From a virus, in IMG/VR virus record IMGVR_UViG_3300030116_003717, positions 22,178 through 45,709 of that record: 23,532 nucleotides of DNA, one strand, 5' to 3'. The position numbers and the translations under genes were made by a program. Every line of letters starts with the position of its first letter. The stretch's first letter is position 1. Shown piece after piece: positions 1 to 6,900 of the stretch. The notes below the pieces were generated by a model, which saw only the letters and a program-made list of their open reading frames with translations, ran no database searches and was not told the DNA's origin.

Positions 1-179
1 TCAAGACTTCTAAACTACTTGAAATAGACCCCGAATACGCGAGAAAAGAATTGAAGAAGAAACACAGGTATATTTACATCTTGACAGACAAAAGAGAAAA
101 GAAAAAGATACTTGCGACACTAAAGCATCCCGTTTTACCTTATCCTAAAAATAACAAAAACGCTGATTGGGGAGAGTAA
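1..179 (+). CDS. C-terminal fragment of an unidentified protein
   Basis: The window opens inside a reading frame that is open from base 3 and stops with TAA at 177-179, giving 58 residues; the start lies outside. The fragment is very basic (KELKKKHRY, DKREKKKI) and ends with a PVLPYPK motif and a polar tail, NNKNADWGE. The pattern of a KHRY motif, a basic helix and then LPYPK faintly recalls the C-terminal end of Mom-like GNAT DNA-modification proteins in phages. This is only an impression from memory and I would not name the gene from it. It lies on the same strand as the replication genes that follow, separated by about 50 bases holding a promoter, so it probably ends a previous transcription unit. 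Confidence 0.6.
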   Translation, partial: KTSKLLEIDPEYARKELKKKHRYIYILTDKREKKKILATLKHPVLPYPKNNKNADWGE

Positions 180-209
180 TTGACGCTTGTGAATAAATAA
201 AGAGTAATG

Positions 210-216
210 TTTATAA
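210..216 (+). promoter_or_regulatory. Archaeal TATA box for the zinc-ribbon gene at 239
   Basis: TTTATAA lies in the 50-base gap after the preceding stop codon. Its TTATAA core (from 211) begins 28 bases before the ATG at 239, the spacing expected if transcription starts at or next to that ATG to give a leaderless mRNA. No Shine-Dalgarno sequence precedes the ATG, which fits. The same 28-base spacing is seen at the promoters before 3189 and 21746. Confidence 0.6.
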
Positions 217-238
217 CCGTGAAAATGTAGTGATATAT

Positions 239-571
239 ATGACGAGAAGTAGGAAGATGAGTGGAAAGCCAACTGTTAAGCAGATGCAAGGCGAAGTGGC
301 TGAGTTAAAGAACGAGTTATCGCAGTTTGCTAATGCGTTAGTGCAAGAAGTAATGAAGCATAATACTTTGATTTACGCCTTGTTGAATGACATGGGTAAG
401 ATGGAAAAGATTATCTGTGAGAATTGTGGCGAGGAAGTAGCAAGACCTGTGCTTAAAGACTTGGAGAATAACGATGATTGCCCTTCTTGTGGTAAGAGTT
501 TGTTTATCACTAAGCAAGCAGACTTAGAGGACTTGAGTTATATCGCAGACTTGAATGATAATGAGGAATAG
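239..571 (+). CDS. Coiled-coil zinc-ribbon protein, 110 aa
   Basis: Function unknown; probably a small nucleic-acid- or protein-binding factor. From the ATG at 239, residues 12-45 form a heptad-rich amphipathic helix (likely coiled coil) and residues 60-84 form a zinc ribbon with C60-x2-C63 and C81-x2-C84 (CENC, CPSC). The C-terminal 20 residues are acidic. A GTG at 230 is in frame and would add three residues (MIY), but the ATG at 239 sits 28 bases after the TATA core, so I chose it as a leaderless start. The next gene begins two bases after the stop, so the pair is probably co-transcribed. It leads a cluster of DNA replication and repair genes, which suggests an early accessory role. Zinc-ribbon proteins of this size are common in archaeal viruses and cannot be assigned by sequence alone. 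Confidence 0.8.
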   Translation: MTRSRKMSGKPTVKQMQGEVAELKNELSQFANALVQEVMKHNTLIYALLNDMGKMEKIICENCGEEVARPVLKDLENNDDCPSCGKSLFITKQADLEDLSYIADLNDNEE

Positions 572-573
572 AC

Positions 574-882
574 ATGGCAAGAAAGTTTCGTAGGAATTAC
601 GCTTGGATGCCCATAGTATGGGAGTATCTAAAGACAAGACCTAAAGATACTTTGTGGAGTTATGAGGAAATTATCAACGGCGCTACACTACAGGGAATTG
701 AGAGATACGGAACACCATTAAAAGATTCATCTATCTGTCCTAACAAACTACAGTTTTCTAAAGTTATGGGCGGACAAGAAGGTATAGTTAAGGTAAAAGA
801 AAACTACTACACACCCTACAGATGGGGAATGAATGACAAATATAGAACATCGAGGTTTGAACGTGGAAGAGTCATCATATAA
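574..882 (+). CDS. Conserved-looking hypothetical protein, 102 aa
   Basis: Not recognised. The ATG at 574 follows a good Shine-Dalgarno sequence (GAGG, seven bases upstream), so the start is well supported. The protein is basic and rich in aromatic residues. Residues 5-35 look helical (WMPIVWEYL, then YEEIING), followed by a conserved-looking segment, PLKDSSICPNKLQFSKVM, and a likely beta hairpin, GIVKVKENYYTPY. This helix-helix-hairpin layout could be a small winged-helix DNA-binding domain, but no diagnostic motif is visible. It sits between a zinc-ribbon gene and a Cas4-like nuclease, and its end overlaps the start of the nuclease gene, so it probably belongs to the same replication/repair operon. 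Confidence 0.75.
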   Translation: MARKFRRNYAWMPIVWEYLKTRPKDTLWSYEEIINGATLQGIERYGTPLKDSSICPNKLQFSKVMGGQEGIVKVKENYYTPYRWGMNDKYRTSRFERGRVII

Positions 883-1693
883 CCCTTCCTTTGACGGACC
901 ACTACGTGTGAGTAAGTCATCTTTGATGACCTACATGATGTGTCCAAGACAATTCTATTGGAAGTATGTGGCTGATATTCCAAGAACGCCACCTACAGAA
1001 GAAGCAATTCGTGGTGGTTTGGTTCACGAAGTGATGGAGTTTGGTTTACTTGAGGGGCCTGAGTCTGCTACTATTAAGGCAAAAGAACTTGGTGTTGAAG
1101 ATGACCCTGCGGTTGATGCTCTCACTTTGATGATACATCAGATAGCACACGATATGGGCGGCTTTGAGGTCATAGAAGCGGAAGTCAAACACATGATACC
1201 GGAAACATATGAGGATGGTGAGATTATTTGGGTCGGTCTAATAGATGGTTTAGTCAAATTTGAGAGTGGGGAAATCGCCATTGTCGAATTAAAGACAGGT
1301 AAGATGAATACCGGTAAGTTAGGTAGGACTAGAAAAGAATTACTTTACTATCGTAGGATGTTGACTCTCATGGATGGATACGAAGAACCCACTCACTTTT
1401 TATATATTTCTCCTGACTATGAATACAACGAGGGCGACCCACTTTTAAAGGAAGCAGATAAAAGAGGAAAGCGTCTGTGGCTCGGCCCTGAGCAGGGAAT
1501 CGCAATAATGGAACCGATTGGTAAGCGTAGTATAAATGCTTTCTCGGAAGGTTTAAGTAGCACTATAGCACAGTTGCGACTCCAACAATGGCCTATGAAT
1601 TGGAGTGAATATTTCTGTCCTTTATGGTGTGAATTTTGCTTGAGTTGTGAGGCCGAATTGACGGGAGATATTACGGAAGGTGAATGGTTATGA
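833..1693 (+). CDS. Cas4/RecB-like PD-(D/E)XK exonuclease with cysteine cluster
   Basis: Likely an iron-sulphur-containing DNA exonuclease of the RecB/AddB/Cas4 group, acting in viral DNA recombination, end processing or host DNA breakdown. Visible motifs: C37 in MMCPRQFYWKYV; R60-G-G-L-V-H65 (the RxGxxxH motif); D138 in GLIDG; E152-L-K154; Y172/Y173 in the following helix; and C262, C266, C269, C272 near the C-terminus. One early plus several late cysteines is the Cas4/AddB 4Fe-4S arrangement. No cas1, cas2 or CRISPR repeat is nearby, so a virus replication role is more likely than CRISPR adaptation. The 286-aa length suits a stand-alone nuclease. The start is uncertain: ATG 833 overlaps the previous gene by 50 bases, whereas GTG 863 has a better Shine-Dalgarno (GAGGT at 852-856) and leaves all motifs intact. 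The stop overlaps the next ATG (ATGA). Confidence 0.85.
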   Translation: MTNIEHRGLNVEESSYNPSFDGPLRVSKSSLMTYMMCPRQFYWKYVADIPRTPPTEEAIRGGLVHEVMEFGLLEGPESATIKAKELGVEDDPAVDALTLMIHQIAHDMGGFEVIEAEVKHMIPETYEDGEIIWVGLIDGLVKFESGEIAIVELKTGKMNTGKLGRTRKELLYYRRMLTLMDGYEEPTHFLYISPDYEYNEGDPLLKEADKRGKRLWLGPEQGIAIMEPIGKRSINAFSEGLSSTIAQLRLQQWPMNWSEYFCPLWCEFCLSCEAELTGDITEGEWL

Positions 1694-1845
1694 ATAAGAT
1701 AATAGTATGTGCTTCGTGTGGAGCAGAAGATAAATGGGAAGGCTTTGAGGATGTATATAGGGTCACAGGCAAAGAAGGAGAAGCACCGGAATTGGTGACT
1801 ATCGCTGCCTGTGAGTGTGGCTATCAGCAAGAGGTGATAATGTAA
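1690..1845 (+). CDS. 51-aa zinc-ribbon miniprotein
   Basis: A short gene. ATG at 1690 overlaps the nuclease stop as ATGA and is preceded by GGTGA with a six-base spacer; the frame runs 51 codons to TAA at 1843-1845. The protein has two cysteine pairs, C7-x2-C10 (CASC) and C41-x-C43 (CECG), separated by a polar, acidic loop. That is the layout of a rubredoxin-like or zinc-ribbon knuckle. It contains little else, so it is probably a zinc-binding module working with a partner protein. Tight coupling to the nuclease upstream and the membrane protein downstream (TAATG overlap) supports it being real. Function unknown. Confidence 0.72.
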   Translation: MNKIIVCASCGAEDKWEGFEDVYRVTGKEGEAPELVTIAACECGYQQEVIM

Positions 1846-2006
1846 TGATTGATATTGGCAGAATGAATTGGGATATAGACATCTCATGGACTGATGTAGC
1901 ACCGCTTCTTGCTATAATGATAGGAAGCATGGCTGCCGGTGTAGCAATTTACATTAAGTATCTGAAACTAAACCGATGTTTTGTTGTTCAACTTCCAAAG
2001 GAATGA
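1845..2006 (+). CDS. Small single-span membrane protein, 53 aa
   Basis: The ATG at 1845 overlaps the preceding TAA by one base (TAATG) and follows a strong Shine-Dalgarno sequence (GAGGTGA, eight bases upstream); an in-frame GTG at 1815 would overlap the zinc-ribbon gene by 31 bases and is less likely. Residues 18-38 (around PLLAIMIGSMAAGVAIYIKY) form one clear transmembrane helix. It is preceded by an acidic, tryptophan-containing N-terminus and followed by a basic stretch (KYLKLNR), which suggests a cytoplasmic C-terminus. Function unknown. Its stop overlaps the primase start (ATGA), so it is part of the replication operon and could tether something to the membrane. Confidence 0.65.
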   Translation: MIDIGRMNWDIDISWTDVAPLLAIMIGSMAAGVAIYIKYLKLNRCFVVQLPKE

Positions 2007-2995
2007 GTTATATGTTGTTGAATTTTCCAAGAGAGATAGGGCTTCGCCGTAATGTGTGTGCGAACCGTGGTGATTTTAATAATTATGTTAATAAATTAAA
2101 CGGTAAAGCATCTTGTTATACGAGCCTATATTCCTTTGAGAGACTACACCCTGTATACTCTTGGAAAATGGATACCGAATCCGCTATCATAGACCGCGCA
2201 TGGTGGGACTTTGATACCGAAGAGGGGGGTAGCCTATCTGACGTAAAAGAGTCCGTCAGAACGCTTCTAAATAGGCTTAACGGGGATGTTCGTCTAGTGT
2301 TTACAGGTAGGGGGTTTCATGTGCATCAAATGTTTGAGAAACCTGTCTATGGAACACTAGTAGCAAAACACATTGAGCGCTATCAAAAGCAGATGGCAGG
2401 TGATTTGCCTACGTTAGATGGTGTAGGCCACCCGCAAAAACTAACACGCATTCCTGATACCTTTAATCCTAAAAGAAAGTCGTGGGCGGTCAACCTTCCG
2501 GCGGATGAGTTTGCACAAGACCCACATGGTTTTGAAATACCCGAAGTGCCTGTTGAAGAGTATAAGGTTCTTGACCCCTTTAGAGGTATGGTTGTTGAAT
2601 CTGATTTCGACATTACACAATGGATTGCAGATAATCCACAGAAAGAGATAGCACTAGAGCGAGGGGAGTTTACGGGAGAAATCAGCACGGCTGATTTAGT
2701 GCCTATTCCACCTTGCTTAGAATCTCTTATTTACCATGAGAATCCTAAACACAAAGCGCGTTTAGCGTTGGCTCAACATCTTGCTGAAAACCTACGCAAT
2801 TTCGCACACCCATCAACGGTGTCGGCAGAACAAAGGCATGAGATAACAAGCAAGATAGTTGACTTTATGGCTACGTTGGGTTGGAGAGATTTCAACCCAC
2901 ATATAACTCGTAGCCATGTAAATAGTATCATGGGGTATGAGTATGCACCGTCAAAGTGTTTAGTCGATGTTGGGCCTTGTTGGGCGCACAATTAA
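2003..2995 (+). CDS. Archaeo-eukaryotic primase: PriS-like domain fused to a PriL-like C-terminal domain
   Basis: Likely makes RNA or DNA primers for viral genome replication. The N-terminal half carries the archaeo-eukaryotic primase catalytic signature: D69-F-D71 (WWDFDTEE) for metal binding and T101-G-R-G-F-H106 (FTGRGFHVH), matching the SGxxGxH motif of PriS; KLTRIPDTFN is a plausible third active-site strand. The C-terminal 95 residues resemble the helical iron-sulphur domain of the large subunit PriL: IPPC238, two long helices, then C319 and C326 close to the end. PriL proteins use four cysteines; only three are visible and the chain ends four residues after the last, so the cluster may be altered or absent. 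I chose ATG 2003 because it overlaps the previous stop (ATGA); ATG 1976 lacks a ribosome site, and ATG 2012 has AAAGGA nine bases upstream and remains possible. Final length is 330 aa. Confidence 0.85.
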   Translation: MSYMLLNFPREIGLRRNVCANRGDFNNYVNKLNGKASCYTSLYSFERLHPVYSWKMDTESAIIDRAWWDFDTEEGGSLSDVKESVRTLLNRLNGDVRLVFTGRGFHVHQMFEKPVYGTLVAKHIERYQKQMAGDLPTLDGVGHPQKLTRIPDTFNPKRKSWAVNLPADEFAQDPHGFEIPEVPVEEYKVLDPFRGMVVESDFDITQWIADNPQKEIALERGEFTGEISTADLVPIPPCLESLIYHENPKHKARLALAQHLAENLRNFAHPSTVSAEQRHEITSKIVDFMATLGWRDFNPHITRSHVNSIMGYEYAPSKCLVDVGPCWAHN

Positions 2996-3011
2996 TCAAG
3001 GGGGTAAGTAA

Positions 3012-3152
3012 ATGGCAATAGCAAAGAAAAAAGTAAGATGTCCTATGTGCGGAAGCACTAAAGGGTTTATAGAAGTCCACGGTTCATCCGCTTGTCTTAA
3101 CTGTAAAACTAAAATTGTATCTTGTTGTGGCGATGACGGATGTATAATTTAA
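3012..3152 (+). CDS. 46-aa zinc-ribbon miniprotein
   Basis: A short frame of 46 codons with ATG at 3012, preceded by a G-rich ribosome-binding stretch (GGGGGT, about six bases upstream), and ending with TAA at 3150-3152. The N-terminus is basic (MAIAKKKVR). C10-x2-C13 (CPMC) and C28-x2-C31 (CLNC) make a compact zinc ribbon, and a further cysteine cluster (SCCGDDGC) follows near the end. Function unknown. It follows the primase by 16 bases and lies just upstream of the promoter of the XPF-like nuclease, so it is probably the last gene of the replication operon. It could bind nucleic acid or act as a small partner of the primase. Confidence 0.65.
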   Translation: MAIAKKKVRCPMCGSTKGFIEVHGSSACLNCKTKIVSCCGDDGCII

Positions 3153-3159
3153 GGTAAAA

Positions 3160-3169
3160 CTTAAATAGA
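3160..3169 (+). promoter_or_regulatory. Archaeal TATA box for the XPF-like nuclease
   Basis: CTTAAATAGA lies in the 36-base gap between the zinc-ribbon stop and the ATG at 3189. The TTAAAT core begins at 3161, 28 bases before the ATG, so a leaderless transcript is expected; no Shine-Dalgarno sequence is present between them. The same ten bases occur at the same distance before the gene starting at 21746 on the other strand. Confidence 0.7.
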
Positions 3170-3188
3170 CTACTATGGTAGTAGTTTT

Positions 3189-3905
3189 ATGTTATTGATA
3201 GACGACAGGGAAAACCCCAAAGTTATCAACAAAATTCTCATGCGTATGGGAGATGCTTCACATGATAAGAAAGGAGAGGCAAGAGTCCTACGCATGAAAG
3301 CATCTGACTACCGCATGGGAACGTGGGGCATAGAAGCCAAAGAGATAAACGACTTGTATCGTTCAATCATGGGTTTTGGGAGAACAAGAACAATAGTGGA
3401 CCAACTGAGAGATTTGGAGAGAGAGTTTGAAACTCCAATGTTAGTTGTTTATGGGACAAAAATAAAACCGTATGTTCCGGGCAGACCAACGGCTAGAACA
3501 ATGGCGATTGAGATTGCTCGGACTAAGAAAGTAATACAACAATTCAAGATGAATTTCTATCAGCGTTTTCCTAAAATTAGATACATGGAACTTGCTACTA
3601 TGGATGAGTTTGTAAACTTTTTAGTGACAAACCACCATCAAATTAATGTTAAAAGTAAAATCGGCGTATCAAAATTGCCGTTGGATATACAGAAAGATTT
3701 AATTAAGGCAAAATTAGACCCACGTATCAAAGTGTTGTCATCATTAGAGGGGATTACACCTAAGCACGCAGAAGATTTACTGCAAAAGTTTGGTAGTATT
3801 TCTAAGTTGTTATCAACCCGCACCACTCAGAAATCTATCATGGAGATTGAAGGTCTAGGGAGAGAGAAGGCTAAGAGAATCCTAAGCCTAAGAGATAACT
3901 ATTGA
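3189..3905 (+). CDS. XPF/ERCC4-family structure-specific endonuclease with HhH repeats
   Basis: Likely cuts branched DNA (flaps, forks, recombination intermediates) during viral replication or repair. The ERCC4 nuclease fold shows LIDDRE (residues 3-8), then D40-Y (counterpart of the GDY element), and E49-A-K51-E-I-N-D55, which matches the family ERKxxxD signature except that the central arginine is alanine. LREFETPMLVVYG-type strands follow. Residues about 175-235 form two helix-hairpin-helix motifs (LSSLEGITPKHAEDLL and IEGLGREKAKRIL), the usual DNA-binding tail of archaeal XPF and Hef. At 238 aa it corresponds to the short XPF form without a helicase; such enzymes normally act as dimers, often with PCNA. 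It has its own TATA box and seems to be transcribed separately. Its stop codon overlaps the last gene of the opposite strand by seven bases. Confidence 0.9.
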   Translation: MLLIDDRENPKVINKILMRMGDASHDKKGEARVLRMKASDYRMGTWGIEAKEINDLYRSIMGFGRTRTIVDQLRDLEREFETPMLVVYGTKIKPYVPGRPTARTMAIEIARTKKVIQQFKMNFYQRFPKIRYMELATMDEFVNFLVTNHHQINVKSKIGVSKLPLDIQKDLIKAKLDPRIKVLSSLEGITPKHAEDLLQKFGSISKLLSTRTTQKSIMEIEGLGREKAKRILSLRDNY

Positions 3906-3912
3906 GTTATCT
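3893..3912. terminator. Inverted repeat across two convergent stop codons; possible two-way terminator
   Basis: AGATAACT (3893-3900), a four-base loop ATTG, and AGTTATCT (3905-3912) form a perfect 8-bp inverted repeat. The stop codon of the plus-strand nuclease (3903-3905) and that of the minus-strand hub gene (3899-3901) both lie in it. A symmetrical hairpin exactly where two transcription units meet could stop both or stabilise both RNA 3' ends. Archaeal terminators usually depend on T-runs, and no strong T-run is seen here, so the function is inferred from position and symmetry only. Confidence 0.4.
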
Positions 3913-6900
3913 GTGATGCTGAGAAGGATAAATCTGCTGATGTATTCGTTGTGCTGACTGCTGACGTAGTTTGTTTTATGCCTAAATTATTTAGAGAGAC
4001 AGATGCATAGTTAGCGGTGTCGTTTCCTGACCCTGCGTTTCTGCTTATCTCTACCTCTATATTTGTGTTAGGGGAATTTGACCCTGCTACTCTAGCATTG
4101 AAAAGGGTTATTTGTTCGTTTACCGTGCCGGGTTGTATAAGAGCAGTCTGCGTATATGTTGCACCGTTGACAGTCACTACGGTTGATAATTCTGCTACGC
4201 CACCGTTTGAACTGAGATTGGTTGCATCTGCTACTATGTGCAATACATCAGACATAGCATTTGGTAAAGAAGTTAATGTTGTAATAAAAGAACTTGAAAA
4301 GGTTGGAGTGCCTGCATCTTCTGTTAGACCAACTCCGGGGAAAGTCATACCATTTGACCCATTCAGGGCGTTGCCGCCGGACACATCTCCTACAGGAGTA
4401 GCCCCTATAGATTGGTTAGTAGATGGTGTAGTAGATGTTCGCTCCGCACCTAATATTCTAGTTTCACCAAAGCCCATGTTGTGTTGAAAGTTATCCATCC
4501 TTCTTCTTATCCTTGCGAAGAATCCTGTGGATAAGTTATTCCCACTAATATTGTTAGAGTCTGCGCCTATTGCTCCGCTACCCCAACCCCATCCACCAGC
4601 ATACCCCGGACCTGATGGTGGGAACGTGTAAGAGGGGGGAGTCGTTAACTCTTCTACGCCCGGACTCGCAGGCGGCACATATACGGGCGGTGGATTGTCG
4701 TGGAACGTGGCCGGATAAATCGCATTAGATGGTAGGAAAGCAGTAATATTATCTGCTCTCATAGACTCATCAAGAGATAAAGTTAGATTGAGATTTTCTT
4801 TGCCTGTTCCTGATAACGACCATTCAACATTTTTTATGACAAAAGTTTCATCATTGTATCCCAACCCCGCATCGGTGAGTTTTATAAATGTAGCGGGGGT
4901 ATAAGACAAATCCTTTACCATGTGTATACGAGGCGCATTCCAAATAGCGCGAGAGGCCGCACCATGAAACATATAAAACTCTTCGTGCATTCTGCCACCG
5001 AGAGGGAATATAGAGTCTGTGTTTCCTGTGGTAATATTACCATTGGCCGTGCCTGCGGTAATACCCGGAAGCGTGTTAGCAGATTTAAATATGTTAGCAG
5101 ATGTTGGGTCGCCGCACCTGTGTCTTAGTAAATCCCTACAGTATTCAGCATTGAAAGAGACTATAATTTTTCTTGTAGGATTAAAAGCAGAACCACCGTT
5201 GTTCCAATATGATAACGGTAAAACTAATTCATAGAAACCGCTTTCTTTTACTACTGCACGACTATATCGAGAAGCACCCGTCATAGAATGAGTGCCGCCC
5301 GAATCACTAATATCTGCGGCCTTTACTTTACCACTACTAGCACCAAAAGCATAATCAACTACCCATATACAAAATTCTGCGTCATCTATCTGAGTAGCGT
5401 TTGTTTGATTTTCTTTAGGTGTGACAAAAACTCTTAATTCGTGTCCGGTTTCCTCACTAACAAGAGGACAATGGTTTGGAACATGGACTACCTGAACCGC
5501 GTGGCTAACCGAGTGAGAGCCATACCAATAGAAGTTATTGTTCCATGCAATATCAGTTGCGCTTGTGTTTGCTTGTGAGTAGCCGGATTTACCCCACCTG
5601 TTAAAAGCGGTTCCGTTAGTGCCAAGATTACCGTCAAGTGCGTTGCTCATGCCCGTAAAGAGAGAGCCGCCTGTTCCCAAACGAGTCCAACTATGGGGCT
5701 TTATAGATGTATCTGCTTTACCTTGTAATGCTATGTATGGGTCAGCGATGTATCCATACCTACCGGTCTGTATCAATTTAGAATCTATCAGACTAGTAGC
5801 GCTATCTTCTACATAAGCAGTATCGATTGGTTCTATAGAAATAACCGCATTAGTCTTTCTGCTTGCATTGTATTCTTTTTGTGCTAATCTATACGCTTCT
5901 TTTTCTAATTTAATTGTTGGGAACTCTAAGGTTTTCCATCTTGTGGTCGAACTAATTGTTCCCTTTGGATAATCTACAAAGTTTTTATTATCGTTATAAT
6001 AAACCCTTACGTTTGTCACTACTCCCGACACATTAGTTTTAAGACTGTTTACTTTCATGTTATTTCTATCAAACACCATACCGCTATTATATTTTGGTCT
6101 TAATTCTATTCTACTATCTCTTCCCGAAAGCCAAGAGAAAGAGGTGTGATGATTGTTGATAGTCCCAAAGCCTGCACTTCTTTGTATATTCTTGAGACTA
6201 TTCAAAAGATTGCCGGTTCCAATATTTAGCACACCGCCATACAAATCATTATTAGTTGTTCCGCCATCAGAAGTCATTAAATTAGTATTAGGTATATTAT
6301 TAATGTCATAGAGAGAGGCAAGTCGAGTTCTAGGGTTCCAATTTTTTGTTAACCCTGCGTTCCATAATGTTCTAACTTTATCGCTATCAGCGTAAGTCCC
6401 AATATTTTCTGCTTCTACTACGCCTTCTAAATGCATTATCATTCTTGTAATAATATTTGCGCCGGTCCATATAGTGCTACTAACAGTCACAGTTTCCCAA
6501 TCGTAATCTCCATCACCATCAGTTCCATCTTTTACACTTACGGCATTTTGTGAACCAACATAACCACCTGTTAAAGTATGTAAATAACGAAGGTTTGCTA
6601 ATCTATTATCTATAGTATCTCCACTTGCTTCTTCCCATAGGGGATTACTATGAGTCCACAAGCCACCTAGTTGCACAGGTATAGTCCAATCATCGTTTAC
6701 ACTCCACGTTGCCGACCCTGTGACTCCCCTATTAATAATTAATTCATCTACATCATAACCGCTTTGTCCTGTATTACCATCTCCTACTTCTATAATTTTA
6801 TGTTTAACTCCGGTAGTATCGTTTATTATCATCATACCGGGTTCTATGCCCAACTCTTCCCAATTTGTTGCAGAACCGTCAAAAGTAGTTAATTGAAGTT

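Noticed and set aside
833-1693. CRISPR adaptation Cas4
   Set aside because: No cas1, cas2 or repeat array is nearby, and the neighbours are replication genes; a viral recombination nuclease is the simpler reading.
1417-1902. 161-codon minus-strand frame across the Cas4-like, zinc-ribbon and membrane protein genes
   Set aside because: It runs against three tightly coupled genes, and its translation is irregular in composition.
4017-4487. 156-codon plus-strand frame opposite the C-terminus of the hub
   Set aside because: It mirrors the codon pattern of the hub gene and shows no motif. No promoter precedes it.
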